34,737 bases of DNA. It comes from JACRLW01 sp050181465. GTDB lineage: Bacteria > Planctomycetota > UBA1135 > UBA2386. The position numbers and the translations under genes are program-made. This document shows, one piece after another, positions 1 through 7,315 of this stretch. How positions within the stretch are numbered: position 1 is the first letter of the stretch; each line of letters starts with the position of its first letter. The stretch lies in the NCBI GenBank assembly GCA_050181465.1, contig JBFXDD010000044.1, positions 1 through 34,737 on the forward strand. Direction: 5' to 3'. A model generated the notes under the pieces. That model was not told where the DNA came from. It saw only the letters and a program-made list of their open reading frames with translations, and did not search any database.

Positions 1-41
1 GGGAGGATCTGCTCCAGCCTCTGGTCCAGGGTGAGCTTCAT
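1..41 (-). CDS. brxB: Start of probable BrxB (DUF1788), cut by the window edge
   Basis: Only the first 13 codons are visible, reading MKLTLDQRLEQIL and then leaving the window. The ATG overlaps the brxA stop codon in an ATGA arrangement, so the two genes are translationally coupled. In BREX loci the gene after brxA is normally brxB (DUF1788), whose N-terminus commonly has a short amphipathic helix like this one. The product name rests on position and this short resemblance, not on a visible domain. Anything else downstream of brxA would also fit the sequence shown. Confidence 0.55.
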   Translation of the reverse strand, partial: MKLTLDQRLEQIL

Positions 42-673
42 TCCATGACCCTCAGGCAGCGAAGGACGTAGGACTCGCCGCGCTCGGTGAGGTAGTTGGC
101 GAGCTGGTCGTCGACGAAGACCGTCTGCAGCTGCAGGCTGCGCGTGTCCTTGAGATAGCCCGCCTCCGCGAGCATCGAGAAGACCACCGATCGCAGCTTG
201 GCGACGGTCGTGTCACTCCAGTGGGGCATCTCCAGATCGCGACCGCGGCAGCCCTCGAGGTATTCGGACCAGGTGCGACGGTCGACATTCGCGTGAAAGA
301 GCGCCCGTTGGTCGCGGATGGCGAGATCCATGAAATCGCCGAGTAGGCGACTGTGCTTGATGGCGCCGGCCATGGCTGCCTGCGTGGCGAGCTCTCGCCC
401 GCCGTCGCGAACCATCCGCCAGAGCTCCTGGCCGAGGGGCTCCAGCCGGGCGCGGAGGATGTTGGCGCTGCGCACGACGCCGACCTTGCTGGCGATCTGG
501 AGGGCGTTGTTGTCGACGATGGCTGCTGTCCAGGCCTCGTCGCTCATTCCTTGCAGGAGCAGGCCGGCGACGATGCGGGACTCCCGTAGCCGCAGGGGGG
601 TACTGGAGATGGTCGCGGTGTAGGCCACTTTTCCTGCTCCGGTTCGATCCTCAACCGCATCACGCATCGCCAT
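38..673 (-). CDS. brxA: BrxA, BREX phage-defence protein (DUF1819)
   Basis: A 211-residue protein, close to the usual length (about 200) of BrxA/DUF1819 proteins. Family-like segments are the early ESRIVAGLLLQGMSDEAW helix, a central LRARLEPL helix followed by a long helical stretch, and a C-terminal winged-helix-like part around WSDTTVAKLRSVVFSMLAEAG (roughly residues 152-172). BrxA is a small DNA-binding component of BREX (bacteriophage exclusion) systems, which methylate host DNA and block phage replication. The gene overlaps the upstream HTH gene by 14 bases and the downstream gene by 4, so all three belong to one leftward operon. A second in-frame ATG two codons in could also be the start. 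The call is from recalled family features; no alignment was run. Confidence 0.83.
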   Translation of the reverse strand: MAMRDAVEDRTGAGKVAYTATISSTPLRLRESRIVAGLLLQGMSDEAWTAAIVDNNALQIASKVGVVRSANILRARLEPLGQELWRMVRDGGRELATQAAMAGAIKHSRLLGDFMDLAIRDQRALFHANVDRRTWSEYLEGCRGRDLEMPHWSDTTVAKLRSVVFSMLAEAGYLKDTRSLQLQTVFVDDQLANYLTERGESYVLRCLRVME

Positions 674-878
674 TACCCCGCTTGGGCTCGGGTTGGCCAG
701 TTCCGGAGCCTCCCGTCCGCACCCATGCGTCGACCTCGGAGAGCTTGAACTTCCACAACCGACCGACCTTGTTGTGTGCGGGCAGTCCCCGACCCTCGAT
801 CCAGCGGTAGATCGAGTCCTTCACGACACCCAGGTGTTTCGCGACTTCGTCCACAGAGAACCAGGGTTCAGCAGACAT
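660..878 (-). CDS. Excisionase-type HTH DNA-binding protein at the head of the BREX operon
   Basis: A 72-residue protein with a MerR-like/excisionase HTH fold: WFSVDEVAKHLGVVKDSIYRW (about residues 6-26) is the helix-turn-helix, and the GRLWKFKLSEVDAWVR wing is the hallmark of HTH_17 proteins. The tail is short, charged and Gly/Pro-rich. It overlaps the brxA start, so it is the first gene of the BREX operon. Small HTH proteins at the head of BREX loci are plausible transcriptional regulators; that role is inference. The chosen ATG leaves an inverted repeat at 898-935 just upstream of the gene. A GTG at 911 would add 11 residues and run into that repeat, so it is less likely. Confidence 0.83.
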   Translation of the reverse strand: MSAEPWFSVDEVAKHLGVVKDSIYRWIEGRGLPAHNKVGRLWKFKLSEVDAWVRTGGSGTGQPEPKRGNGDA

Positions 879-897
879 CAACGGCAGCGCCGGCGGA

Positions 898-935
898 ACT
901 CGGGCCACCACGAGACCCTGCTGGCTGGCCCGAGT
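898..935. promoter_or_regulatory. Perfect 10-bp inverted repeat upstream of the BREX operon
   Basis: ACTCGGGCCA at 898-907 is mirrored by TGGCCCGAGT at 926-935 with an 18-base spacer. It ends 20 bases before the start codon of the HTH gene. A symmetric site in the leader of an operon whose first gene encodes a small DNA-binding protein suggests autoregulation, but an mRNA stem-loop is equally possible. No convincing -35/-10 pair was seen on the minus strand upstream. Confidence 0.4.
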
Positions 936-1130
936 GAGGTAACGGAGACTCGCGCCTGAACTCGACCTGTATCCAACTGAGTCATGGAAGAGTCGGCGAA
1001 AGTAGGCAAGAGAGGGTCTCTCGTCGACCTCGGAGCTACCGCGAGACCACGGCAGCTATCCACGCAGCGATGGCGAGCGGGACGACACGTTGCCCTGACG
1101 CCGACTGCGGGCGCAACAAGGACTCTATCC

Positions 1131-1282
1131 ATCCCGGCCTGCTCGTGAACGTCGTCACGAAATCAACGGAGGTCGATACCCGGTAAGGAGTTACGTCGGG
1201 CGATGAACCAAGCGTGGCCGGTCGACGCCGCCGAGCGCGACTTGCGGCGATCACAGCAGGCGTCCACGAACAGTCCGGGTTA
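1131..1282. repeat. Diverged copy of a palindromic foldback (MITE-like) element
   Basis: About 152 bases matching the better preserved element at 34135-34316. The left arm keeps GTGAACGTCGTC at 1144-1155. The right arm keeps GCGCGACTTGCGGCGATC at 1235-1252 and a degenerate terminus up to 1282. The central 30-odd bases, which contain a hairpin in the other copy, are missing here. The terminal inverted repeats have drifted, so this looks like an old copy. There is no room for a transposase, so movement would have to be in trans. Confidence 0.6.
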
Positions 1283-1325
1283 CCGCGCGCGTGAACGACC
1301 AAGGACGTCGACGTGCGTAGTAACC
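1283..1325 (+). pseudogene. Possible 12-codon scrap of an abiEii-like nucleotidyltransferase gene
   Basis: ACGACCAAGGACGTCGAC, encoding TTKDVD, matches base for base the segment coding the D-x-D motif of the abiEii copy near 14444. Flanking bases also resemble that gene (CGCGCG before, GTGCGTAGT against CTGCGCATGAT after). It starts directly at the right end of the foldback element. The match is short and could be chance in GC-rich DNA, so confidence is low. Confidence 0.3.
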
Positions 1326-1614
1326 CGCACTCACCGATGGCTCGATAGATCGGTTGGACCGCTCCGCAACGAAGGACTGGCCGGCTGCGTTGGGAGAAGC
1401 AGCTTCGCCGGGCCAGGCAGCGAGCCGATTCCGTGCGCTCCAACAGCGGCCCAGCCGCGCGGATCAGCGATGGAAGCGATGGGGTCGATGCCGATGAGCT
1501 CGGACCGCCTGGCCGGAGGACCCGAATGTGCCCGACATCGAAGCCGTGGAAGTCGGCATCGAGGAGTTCGAGCGCATCGCGGTCCTCACGGCCGCCGAGA
1601 CGTGGGTGCAACGA
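1326..1614. other. Gene-free stretch between the foldback repeat and the beta-helix gene
   Basis: Open frames here have no recognisable domain, start signal or family resemblance. On the minus strand this lies downstream of the beta-helix gene. I see no clear terminator hairpin. Confidence 0.5.
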
Positions 1615-2922
1615 CTACAGCAAGGGAACCAGCTCGTTCGCGCCGATGTCGACGATCGCAGGCAGCCGTGGCATCGGCGCCGAGATCCGAACCCTGCCGT
1701 CGATGTCCTGTTCCGCGTAGGTCGGCACCGAGTCATTGAGTCCGGCATTGACACACGGCGAGCCTCGACCGATCCGCGGGTTGTCGTCAGCGGTCCCGGC
1801 AACGCCGTCGCTACCCAGTTCATCCACGAACTCAGGATCCACGTAGATGCTGGAGGTCGCTACACACCAGGGCATCGGCTCGGGCGGAAGCACGCAGTGG
1901 TGGACGGAGTAGATGGACCCGGGCGCGAAGGCGACGGAGGTATCGGCAGGAGTGTTGCTCCAGAAGATCGAGTTCGCGACGTCCGTCGAACCCAGCGAGA
2001 AGCTGACATACGCGGCACCGCCGAGTCCCGCGCGGTTGTTTGCGAAGGTGCAGTTCCCCACGCGCGAGTCACCGCCTCCGAAGTCGACGAGGACTGCGCC
2101 ACCCGCCGTGCCCGAGGCATTGCCGCTGAAGATGCTGTTGTAGATTCCATGTTGGAATCCGGCGTAGACGGCACCGCCGGATACCCCGGCGAGGTTGCCG
2201 AGGAACCAGCTCCGATCGACCAGCAGCTCGTTGTCATTCAGCCCGGGCACGGTCGCGATCGCACCGCCAAAGTCGCCAGCGAGGTTCTGCGTGAAACGGC
2301 ATCCGTAGAAGGTCGTGGCGCCGCCCAGGAGGTACGCGGCGCCGCCTTGGATGGCCCGGTTCGCATGGAACCGGCAGTTGAGGATCACGATGCCGGAGTT
2401 CTGTGCGTAGAGGCCCCCACCGAAGCCCGCGGGACCTGGCGAGGCCGAGGTGTGGTCCGAGTAGCCCGCGCGGATGTGCAGACCCTCCAGACGAACATTG
2501 GTGATCCCGAGTGCGGTCAGCACGGTGTAGCAGTTGTCGGCGGCACTTCCGTGCACGCCGATGTCGCCGCTGAGGATCGTCTCGTAGACGTCCGGTTCGG
2601 GAACCGTTCCGCCGGCCGGTGGGTAGCCACCTACGAGCGTGACGTTCTCGACGAGCGTGAAGGTGCTGAAGCGGCTGCCCCCCGGCTTGTAGATTCCTGC
2701 CGCGATCTCGATGCGGGAGATGCTCGGGTCGGCGTCGGCGCGTGCGAGTGCGGATTGCAGGGTCCGCAGCGAGCTGCTCCAGGTGAGTCCACTGTTGCTG
2801 TCGAGGCCGTAGGTGCTCACGCGAAGTGTCTGCGCAGGAGTCTCGGACGGAGTCATGAGGACGCCGAGGGCGACCAACCAGGCTGAGATCGATCGAAGGG
2901 AAGCGCGATGAATCGGTTTCAT
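1615..2922 (-). CDS. Secreted parallel beta-helix protein with choice-of-anchor Q-like C-terminus
   Basis: A 435-residue protein. An N-terminal signal peptide (MKPIHRASLRSISAWLVALG through the Ala-Gln after SETPA) precedes a start like polymorphic outer-membrane or pectate-lyase-type repeats (GLTWSSSLRTLQSAL..., IEIAAGIYKPGG). From about residue 150 to 350 there are repeated short rungs: N-C-R-F-x-x-N-x-A followed by GGAxY/GGAVY, the pattern of a right-handed parallel beta-helix. The C-terminus carries DPEFVDELG..., GSPCVNAG, DIDGRVR and VDIGANE, the signature of the choice-of-anchor Q family often seen in planctomycete secreted proteins. No catalytic residues are apparent, so a surface or polysaccharide-binding role is only inference. 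The ATG at 2922 was chosen because it begins the signal peptide. The divergent sulfatase fusion starts 304 bases away. Confidence 0.85.
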   Translation of the reverse strand: MKPIHRASLRSISAWLVALGVLMTPSETPAQTLRVSTYGLDSNSGLTWSSSLRTLQSALARADADPSISRIEIAAGIYKPGGSRFSTFTLVENVTLVGGYPPAGGTVPEPDVYETILSGDIGVHGSAADNCYTVLTALGITNVRLEGLHIRAGYSDHTSASPGPAGFGGGLYAQNSGIVILNCRFHANRAIQGGAAYLLGGATTFYGCRFTQNLAGDFGGAIATVPGLNDNELLVDRSWFLGNLAGVSGGAVYAGFQHGIYNSIFSGNASGTAGGAVLVDFGGGDSRVGNCTFANNRAGLGGAAYVSFSLGSTDVANSIFWSNTPADTSVAFAPGSIYSVHHCVLPPEPMPWCVATSSIYVDPEFVDELGSDGVAGTADDNPRIGRGSPCVNAGLNDSVPTYAEQDIDGRVRISAPMPRLPAIVDIGANELVPLL

Positions 2923-3226
2923 GAGGTTTCTCGAGTTGTCGGTCGTCCGCCCAATCGCGAACGACGACTGCCCGAGGAGCAGCACGCGCCGAGCGATGTC
3001 ACAGAGGGTTCGATCTTTCTCTCGGACGAGCTGCCGCGGAGGACGTCGGAGTCGGTGCACGGTGTCGTCGCAGCATTCCGCGGAGCGATCGCACACCGGC
3101 CATGCGGCCGCGGGGAAACAGGTCACCGACCGTGTTGCGGTGGAGGATCCCAGATCTCCCACGTTGTCGGCGCCCCCTCCGTACCGCGAATCGTCCACAC
3201 GCCCCCGCCCGACGCTCTCCGTCCCG
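2923..3226. promoter_or_regulatory. Divergent intergenic region between two secreted-protein genes
   Basis: 304 bases separating the start codons of the leftward beta-helix gene and the rightward cytochrome-sulfatase gene. Both promoters must lie here or be leaderless. I could not pick out convincing sigma-70 hexamers, and no long inverted repeat stands out. Both flanking reading frames stay open through it, but neither extension looks like protein. Confidence 0.4.
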
Positions 3227-6097
3227 ATGCCAAGACTCCGACTCGCCTGCGCCGTCTCTCTCTTCGCGAGCCTCGCCCCCACCCAGGATCAAACCCTCGA
3301 GCGCAAGCTCGAGCTGACACCGAAGAAGGAGGCTACTGCGATCGTCACCAGAGCCCTCACCTGGCTGACGGGCGGCGCCGAGGAGAACGACTACGTGTCG
3401 GTGGGACGTCTCGCCAACTACTTCGGCTTCGTGCGATTTCGCGTCGCCAGCGGGCACATGCTCAGCCGCGGTCCGGTCGGCCAACGCTGCTGGGAGCTGC
3501 TCGACGAGTCGCAACGCGACCGCATGGCGACGCTTCTCGACGAGCAGTGGTCTGCCCTCGAGCGCTGCCGCGAGGCACGTCAGGCGATCAACCGACGGCT
3601 CGAAGGGATGCTGGTCGGCGTCCCGGCAACCGAAGACGAGGTGCGCGAACTCGGCAAACGATTCGGCGTGGCCGAGGCCGAGCTCGGGCTGGCGCAAGCC
3701 CGAGGCTTCGCCGACATCGTGGCGAGCCTGACCGGAGAACAACGAGAGCGACTGGCCGCGCTACGCCGCGAGGCTTCGGCCGGACAACTGCGCAACCACC
3801 GCATCTCCGGCGCGCTGCGTGACGGTCTGCGCGATCGCATCGACGACCTCAGCGGCCGTCGCGGACAGGAACTGTGGAATCTCTGCTCGCGCCTGGTGAC
3901 TTGGGTGACCGGCACGCCGGCGGACAACGACTACGACACCGCCGGGAAGCCGAGCCAGCACTTCGGCTTCGTCGATCTGCGCATCGAGAGCGGTCACGGC
4001 GTGACTCGGAACGGCATCGCCGAGGCCGTCGAAGCCATCCTGACACCGGCCCAAGGCGCAGAACTGCGCCTGGTGGCGAAGCAGAACGAGTCGGACTTCG
4101 CCGCGTTCTTCGCGGCGCGCGCACGCGTCAATCGGGCATTGGAGAACGGTCTCGTCGGCCGCCTGATCGATCGGCAGGAGGTGCTCGACGCCGGCGCCGC
4201 GCAGGGACTCGCCGAAGCCCGCATGACCTGGCGGCAGGCACAGGCGTTTCTGCGGCTCCGAAGTCAGCTACGGGAAGAGCAGGCGCAGGCCCTCGTCGAG
4301 CTGCGCAGCCGCTTCGTGATCCAGGTGCAGGCTGCGGCGGACGAAGCATCGCCGCTGCCCGAGGGCGACAAGATGCTCGTCGCCGGACAGCGGGTCTTCG
4401 CGCTGTGCGCGCTTTGCCACTCGATCGAGGATCGCGATGGCGTGGGCCCGTCGCTGTCCGGCGTGATCGGGCGCGCCGTGGCCGACCGCCCGGGCTTCGC
4501 GTACTCGCCCGCGATGCTCGAACGCCGCGCCCGCGGCGAGACCTGGACCCGCGCACGACTTGACGCGTTCCTCGCCGACCCTATGCGCGACACGCCGGGC
4601 ACGCGCATGCCGTTCGCGGGTCTGCCTTCGGCCGAACAGCGCGACGCGCTCTTGCAGTGGATCGAAGCCAACGACGGGGTCACCGTGACAGGAGCTGCGC
4701 CGGCGGCCAAGGCCGATGCCCCAAAGGCCGCGCGCCAGCCCGCACCGGCGCGCGGCACGACTCTGCCACCCCGCCCCAACTTCGTGTTCGTGCTCGCCGA
4801 AGGCGTCGGCTTTGCCGACACGTCGGTGGCGTTGCAGGACTCGTTGCCCGACGCACACGTCGCACCGACGATCACGCCACAGCTATCGCGACTTGCCATC
4901 GAGGGCGTTCGCGTGCCCGAGTTCTACGTTTCTGCGCCGCGGTGCACGCCGTCGCGAGCCTCGTTCCTGACCGGCAGGGGCGCTGCCCGACTCGGGATCA
5001 CGTACGTCAATGAGGGAGGAGCGGAACGGCGCGGAGACCGTGGCGACCGGTCAGGTGGCCGCAGACAGGACGGCCAGCAGGAACGGCGGCTCCTGCCGCC
5101 GGCGAGCGACACGGAGCTGCCGGACACCGTGACCACGATCGCCGAGATGCTGCACGGAGCAGGCTATGCCACGGCACACTTCGGTAAGTGGCACGTCGGG
5201 CGCGCCACTCCGGCGGCGCACGGCTTCGACGTTCACGACGGCGCCAACACCAACCAGGGCCCCGGCCGCGATCGCACACCCAATCCGGAGCAGGCCTTTG
5301 CGATCACCGATCGCGGCCTTGCGTTCGTACGCGAGCAGGTCGCCGCGGGCCGCCAGTTCTACCTGCAACTGTCGCACTACGGCGGCGGCTCCGCCGACGA
5401 GTCGCGGCCCGAGACCCGCCAGGCCTTGGCCGCCGAGCTCCGCGGCATGAGCGGCAAGTCAGCGTGGCAGCGGGCCATCCTCGCGGATGTCGATCACAAC
5501 CTCGGCCGCTTGCTCGATCTGCTCGTCGAACTAGACATCGCGGACAACACGTACGTGATCTTCTCGTCGGACCACGGTGCTGCGGGACGCAACTCCAATC
5601 TGCCGCTGCGAGGCGGCAAAGGCAGCGTGTTCGAGGGTGGGCTGCGCGTGCCGTTCGTGATTCGTGGGCCAGGCATTCCCGCAGGACAGGCGGCATCGGC
5701 ACGCGGCAGCGGCACCGATCTGCTGCCGACCGTGGCGGAGCTGGCCGGCATCGAGCAAGTGCCCGAAGGCGTCGAAGGGGCCAGTCTGGTTGCTGCTCTT
5801 CGTGATCCTCGCAGTGGCAAAGTGAAGCGGCCCGAGGATGCACTGGTCGTGCACTTTCCCCACTACGACCTGGGCTACGCACCCGCCTCGGCCATCTTCA
5901 TGGGGCAATACAAGCTGCTGCGCGACTACGAGAGCGGAACCGTCTCGCTGTTCGATGTGCGCGCCGATCCGCAGGAAGCCCACGACCTCGTCGGACAGGA
6001 GCCGGACCTGGTGAAGCGACTGCAACGCCTGCTCGACGAACGCCTGCGCCGCGTAGACGCGCGCCTGCCGACGCCGAACCCGGCGTTCGGCAAGTGA
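3227..6097 (+). CDS. Secreted c-type cytochrome fused to a formylglycine-dependent sulfatase
   Basis: A 956-residue protein with a signal peptide (MPRLRLACAVSLFASLAPTQ). Residues about 25-370 contain two related helical units, each opening with a (T/V)W(L/V)TG...DNDY-like segment and a HFGFVDLRIESGH / YFGFVRFRVASGH core. They are helical, LTXXQ-like and of unknown function. A haem-binding CALCH lies at 393-397, and MPFAG offers the distal Met, so the middle is a cytochrome c. After an Ala/Pro linker, residues about 515-950 are an alkaline-phosphatase-fold sulfatase: CTPSR (Cys573, to be oxidised to formylglycine), GKWHVG near 653 and SSDHG near 782. The usual N-terminal metal-binding Asp-Asp of the ADDLG motif reads AEGVG, so one carboxylate is lost. 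A natural fusion of electron-transfer and sulfatase modules is unusual. Substrate unknown. Confidence 0.85.
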   Translation: MPRLRLACAVSLFASLAPTQDQTLERKLELTPKKEATAIVTRALTWLTGGAEENDYVSVGRLANYFGFVRFRVASGHMLSRGPVGQRCWELLDESQRDRMATLLDEQWSALERCREARQAINRRLEGMLVGVPATEDEVRELGKRFGVAEAELGLAQARGFADIVASLTGEQRERLAALRREASAGQLRNHRISGALRDGLRDRIDDLSGRRGQELWNLCSRLVTWVTGTPADNDYDTAGKPSQHFGFVDLRIESGHGVTRNGIAEAVEAILTPAQGAELRLVAKQNESDFAAFFAARARVNRALENGLVGRLIDRQEVLDAGAAQGLAEARMTWRQAQAFLRLRSQLREEQAQALVELRSRFVIQVQAAADEASPLPEGDKMLVAGQRVFALCALCHSIEDRDGVGPSLSGVIGRAVADRPGFAYSPAMLERRARGETWTRARLDAFLADPMRDTPGTRMPFAGLPSAEQRDALLQWIEANDGVTVTGAAPAAKADAPKAARQPAPARGTTLPPRPNFVFVLAEGVGFADTSVALQDSLPDAHVAPTITPQLSRLAIEGVRVPEFYVSAPRCTPSRASFLTGRGAARLGITYVNEGGAERRGDRGDRSGGRRQDGQQERRLLPPASDTELPDTVTTIAEMLHGAGYATAHFGKWHVGRATPAAHGFDVHDGANTNQGPGRDRTPNPEQAFAITDRGLAFVREQVAAGRQFYLQLSHYGGGSADESRPETRQALAAELRGMSGKSAWQRAILADVDHNLGRLLDLLVELDIADNTYVIFSSDHGAAGRNSNLPLRGGKGSVFEGGLRVPFVIRGPGIPAGQAASARGSGTDLLPTVAELAGIEQVPEGVEGASLVAALRDPRSGKVKRPEDALVVHFPHYDLGYAPASAIFMGQYKLLRDYESGTVSLFDVRADPQEAHDLVGQEPDLVKRLQRLLDERLRRVDARLPTPNPAFGK

Positions 6098-7315
6098 TCG
6101 GGTACGGAGCGGCAAGACCTTCGAGTACCACCTGCCACGCGAGCGCGGCAGCACTTCAGCGAACACGTGGAGACACAGCAGGACAACTGACCTTGTGAGA
6201 ACCCCGTAGGGAGAGTGGGTTTCGAACTGCTCCAGCCCCTGCGGATGCGTCCAACGGCCAAACCGAGCGACATGAGACAGGGCCAATGCGGACACCGAAG
6301 TCACCGCGCCTTTGCGACAAGACTTCGGAGTCGTCGACGCGAGAGAATTGGAACCGCCACCCCGCTGCAATCCATCGTGTCCAGGTCATCTTCCGTGTCC
6401 CCGCCTTTGGTCGTTGTAGCGGACGGAGTTGACGTGTCTCCATGACGTTGGTGATGGCTCGTCAGACCATCAGTGGTCGCACCTAGTTTCGCGGCGCCGC
6501 ACGTGTCGCGCGGCGCCGCACGTGTTTCGTGATAGTCGCACGACCGGATGAGATCAGATGAGAGCCCGCGCGACTCCGCCTCGGGCCGCCGACCGCACGC
6601 GAACCGGCCTTGCACCAACGAAGCGCCAATCGCGCCGACCCCCAATGCCGCGGGATTTCGCGGTGCACGCACCGACCGCGCAGACCATTTCGGTGGCAGA
6701 GGTCGCAATGCTGCAGCACGTGGATGATGTGGCACGTTCAGAGCTCAGCCGCACGGCGCAGACAATCCGACGGCATCGCGATGCCCTGCGAGTGACGGCG
6801 ATGGGTCCGGAGGCGTCGCGTGGAGCAGTCGTTCTTCGCGCTCTCGTTCTCCTCGTCCTCGAACGGACCGAACGACACTTCCATGGAATCGAACGAAGCT
6901 CGGAGAAGTGAATCCGTGCGAACGCTGAGTCCGGCGATCGTCTCCTTTAGCCGGCTGACGCGCGCACAGACGGCGAACGAATCGCTGACGAGGAACCGAT
7001 CGATCCTGGGACAACGACTCGGAGCGTCCCTCAGCGTTCTCGACTTCACGGCGCAGCCGCCGCCGCGAGCACCCTCTCGATCGACGCCAGGTCGTGGATC
7101 GCCGGTACTCGTTCGACCTCTACGGTCCGGCCGACGGGGATGGCCGACTGCTGCTGGGGCTCGACGGTAACGGCGAAGCCCGGCCTCTACTCGGCATGTT
7201 CGTGCGGAACGGCGCCGCATCCGCGCTGCCGCGCCGGACCGACTTGGCGCGTGCCCGCTGAGCGCCGGTCGCGCGGGTTTCGCCGGCATCGAGCCCGGCG
7301 AGTAGAGTCCGCGCA
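6098..7315. other. Long gene-free region with decayed DNA
   Basis: About 1.2 kb between two large secreted-protein genes with no credible complete gene. It contains a degenerate tRNA-3'-end-like segment around 6213-6260 (minus strand), the block at 6331-6649 shared with the abiE leader, and two short protein-like stretches: minus strand about 6830-7020 (including SFAVCARVSRLKETIAGLSV) and plus strand about 7091-7261 (including YSFDLYGPADGDGRLLLGLD, then a stop). Neither stretch has a start codon or a recognised family. They look like remnants of genes. Confidence 0.5.
6331..6649 (+). repeat. Diverged copy of the abiE leader block
   Basis: This stretch aligns with 13341-13677 over most of its length. 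Shared segments include the worn tRNA-3'-end-like start, the tract around CACGTGTTTCGTG(A/G)TAGTCG, CGACCGGATGAGA, GAGAGCCC and CGACTCCGCCTCG, and the later TTGCA(A/C)CAAC and AAGCGCCAA(T/C)CGCGCCG. The operator-bearing 35 bases before abiEi are missing here, and similarity ends at the equivalent of the abiEi start codon. It is therefore a leader region without its toxin-antitoxin genes. Confidence 0.6.

Noticed and set aside
1036..1611. A 191-codon minus-strand frame after the beta-helix gene.
   Set aside because: It crosses the foldback repeat, has no family resemblance and no ribosome-binding site.
1528..2886. A 452-codon plus-strand frame opposite the beta-helix gene.
   Set aside because: The minus-strand product has a signal peptide, rung repeats and a recognisable C-terminus; the plus-strand product has none of these.
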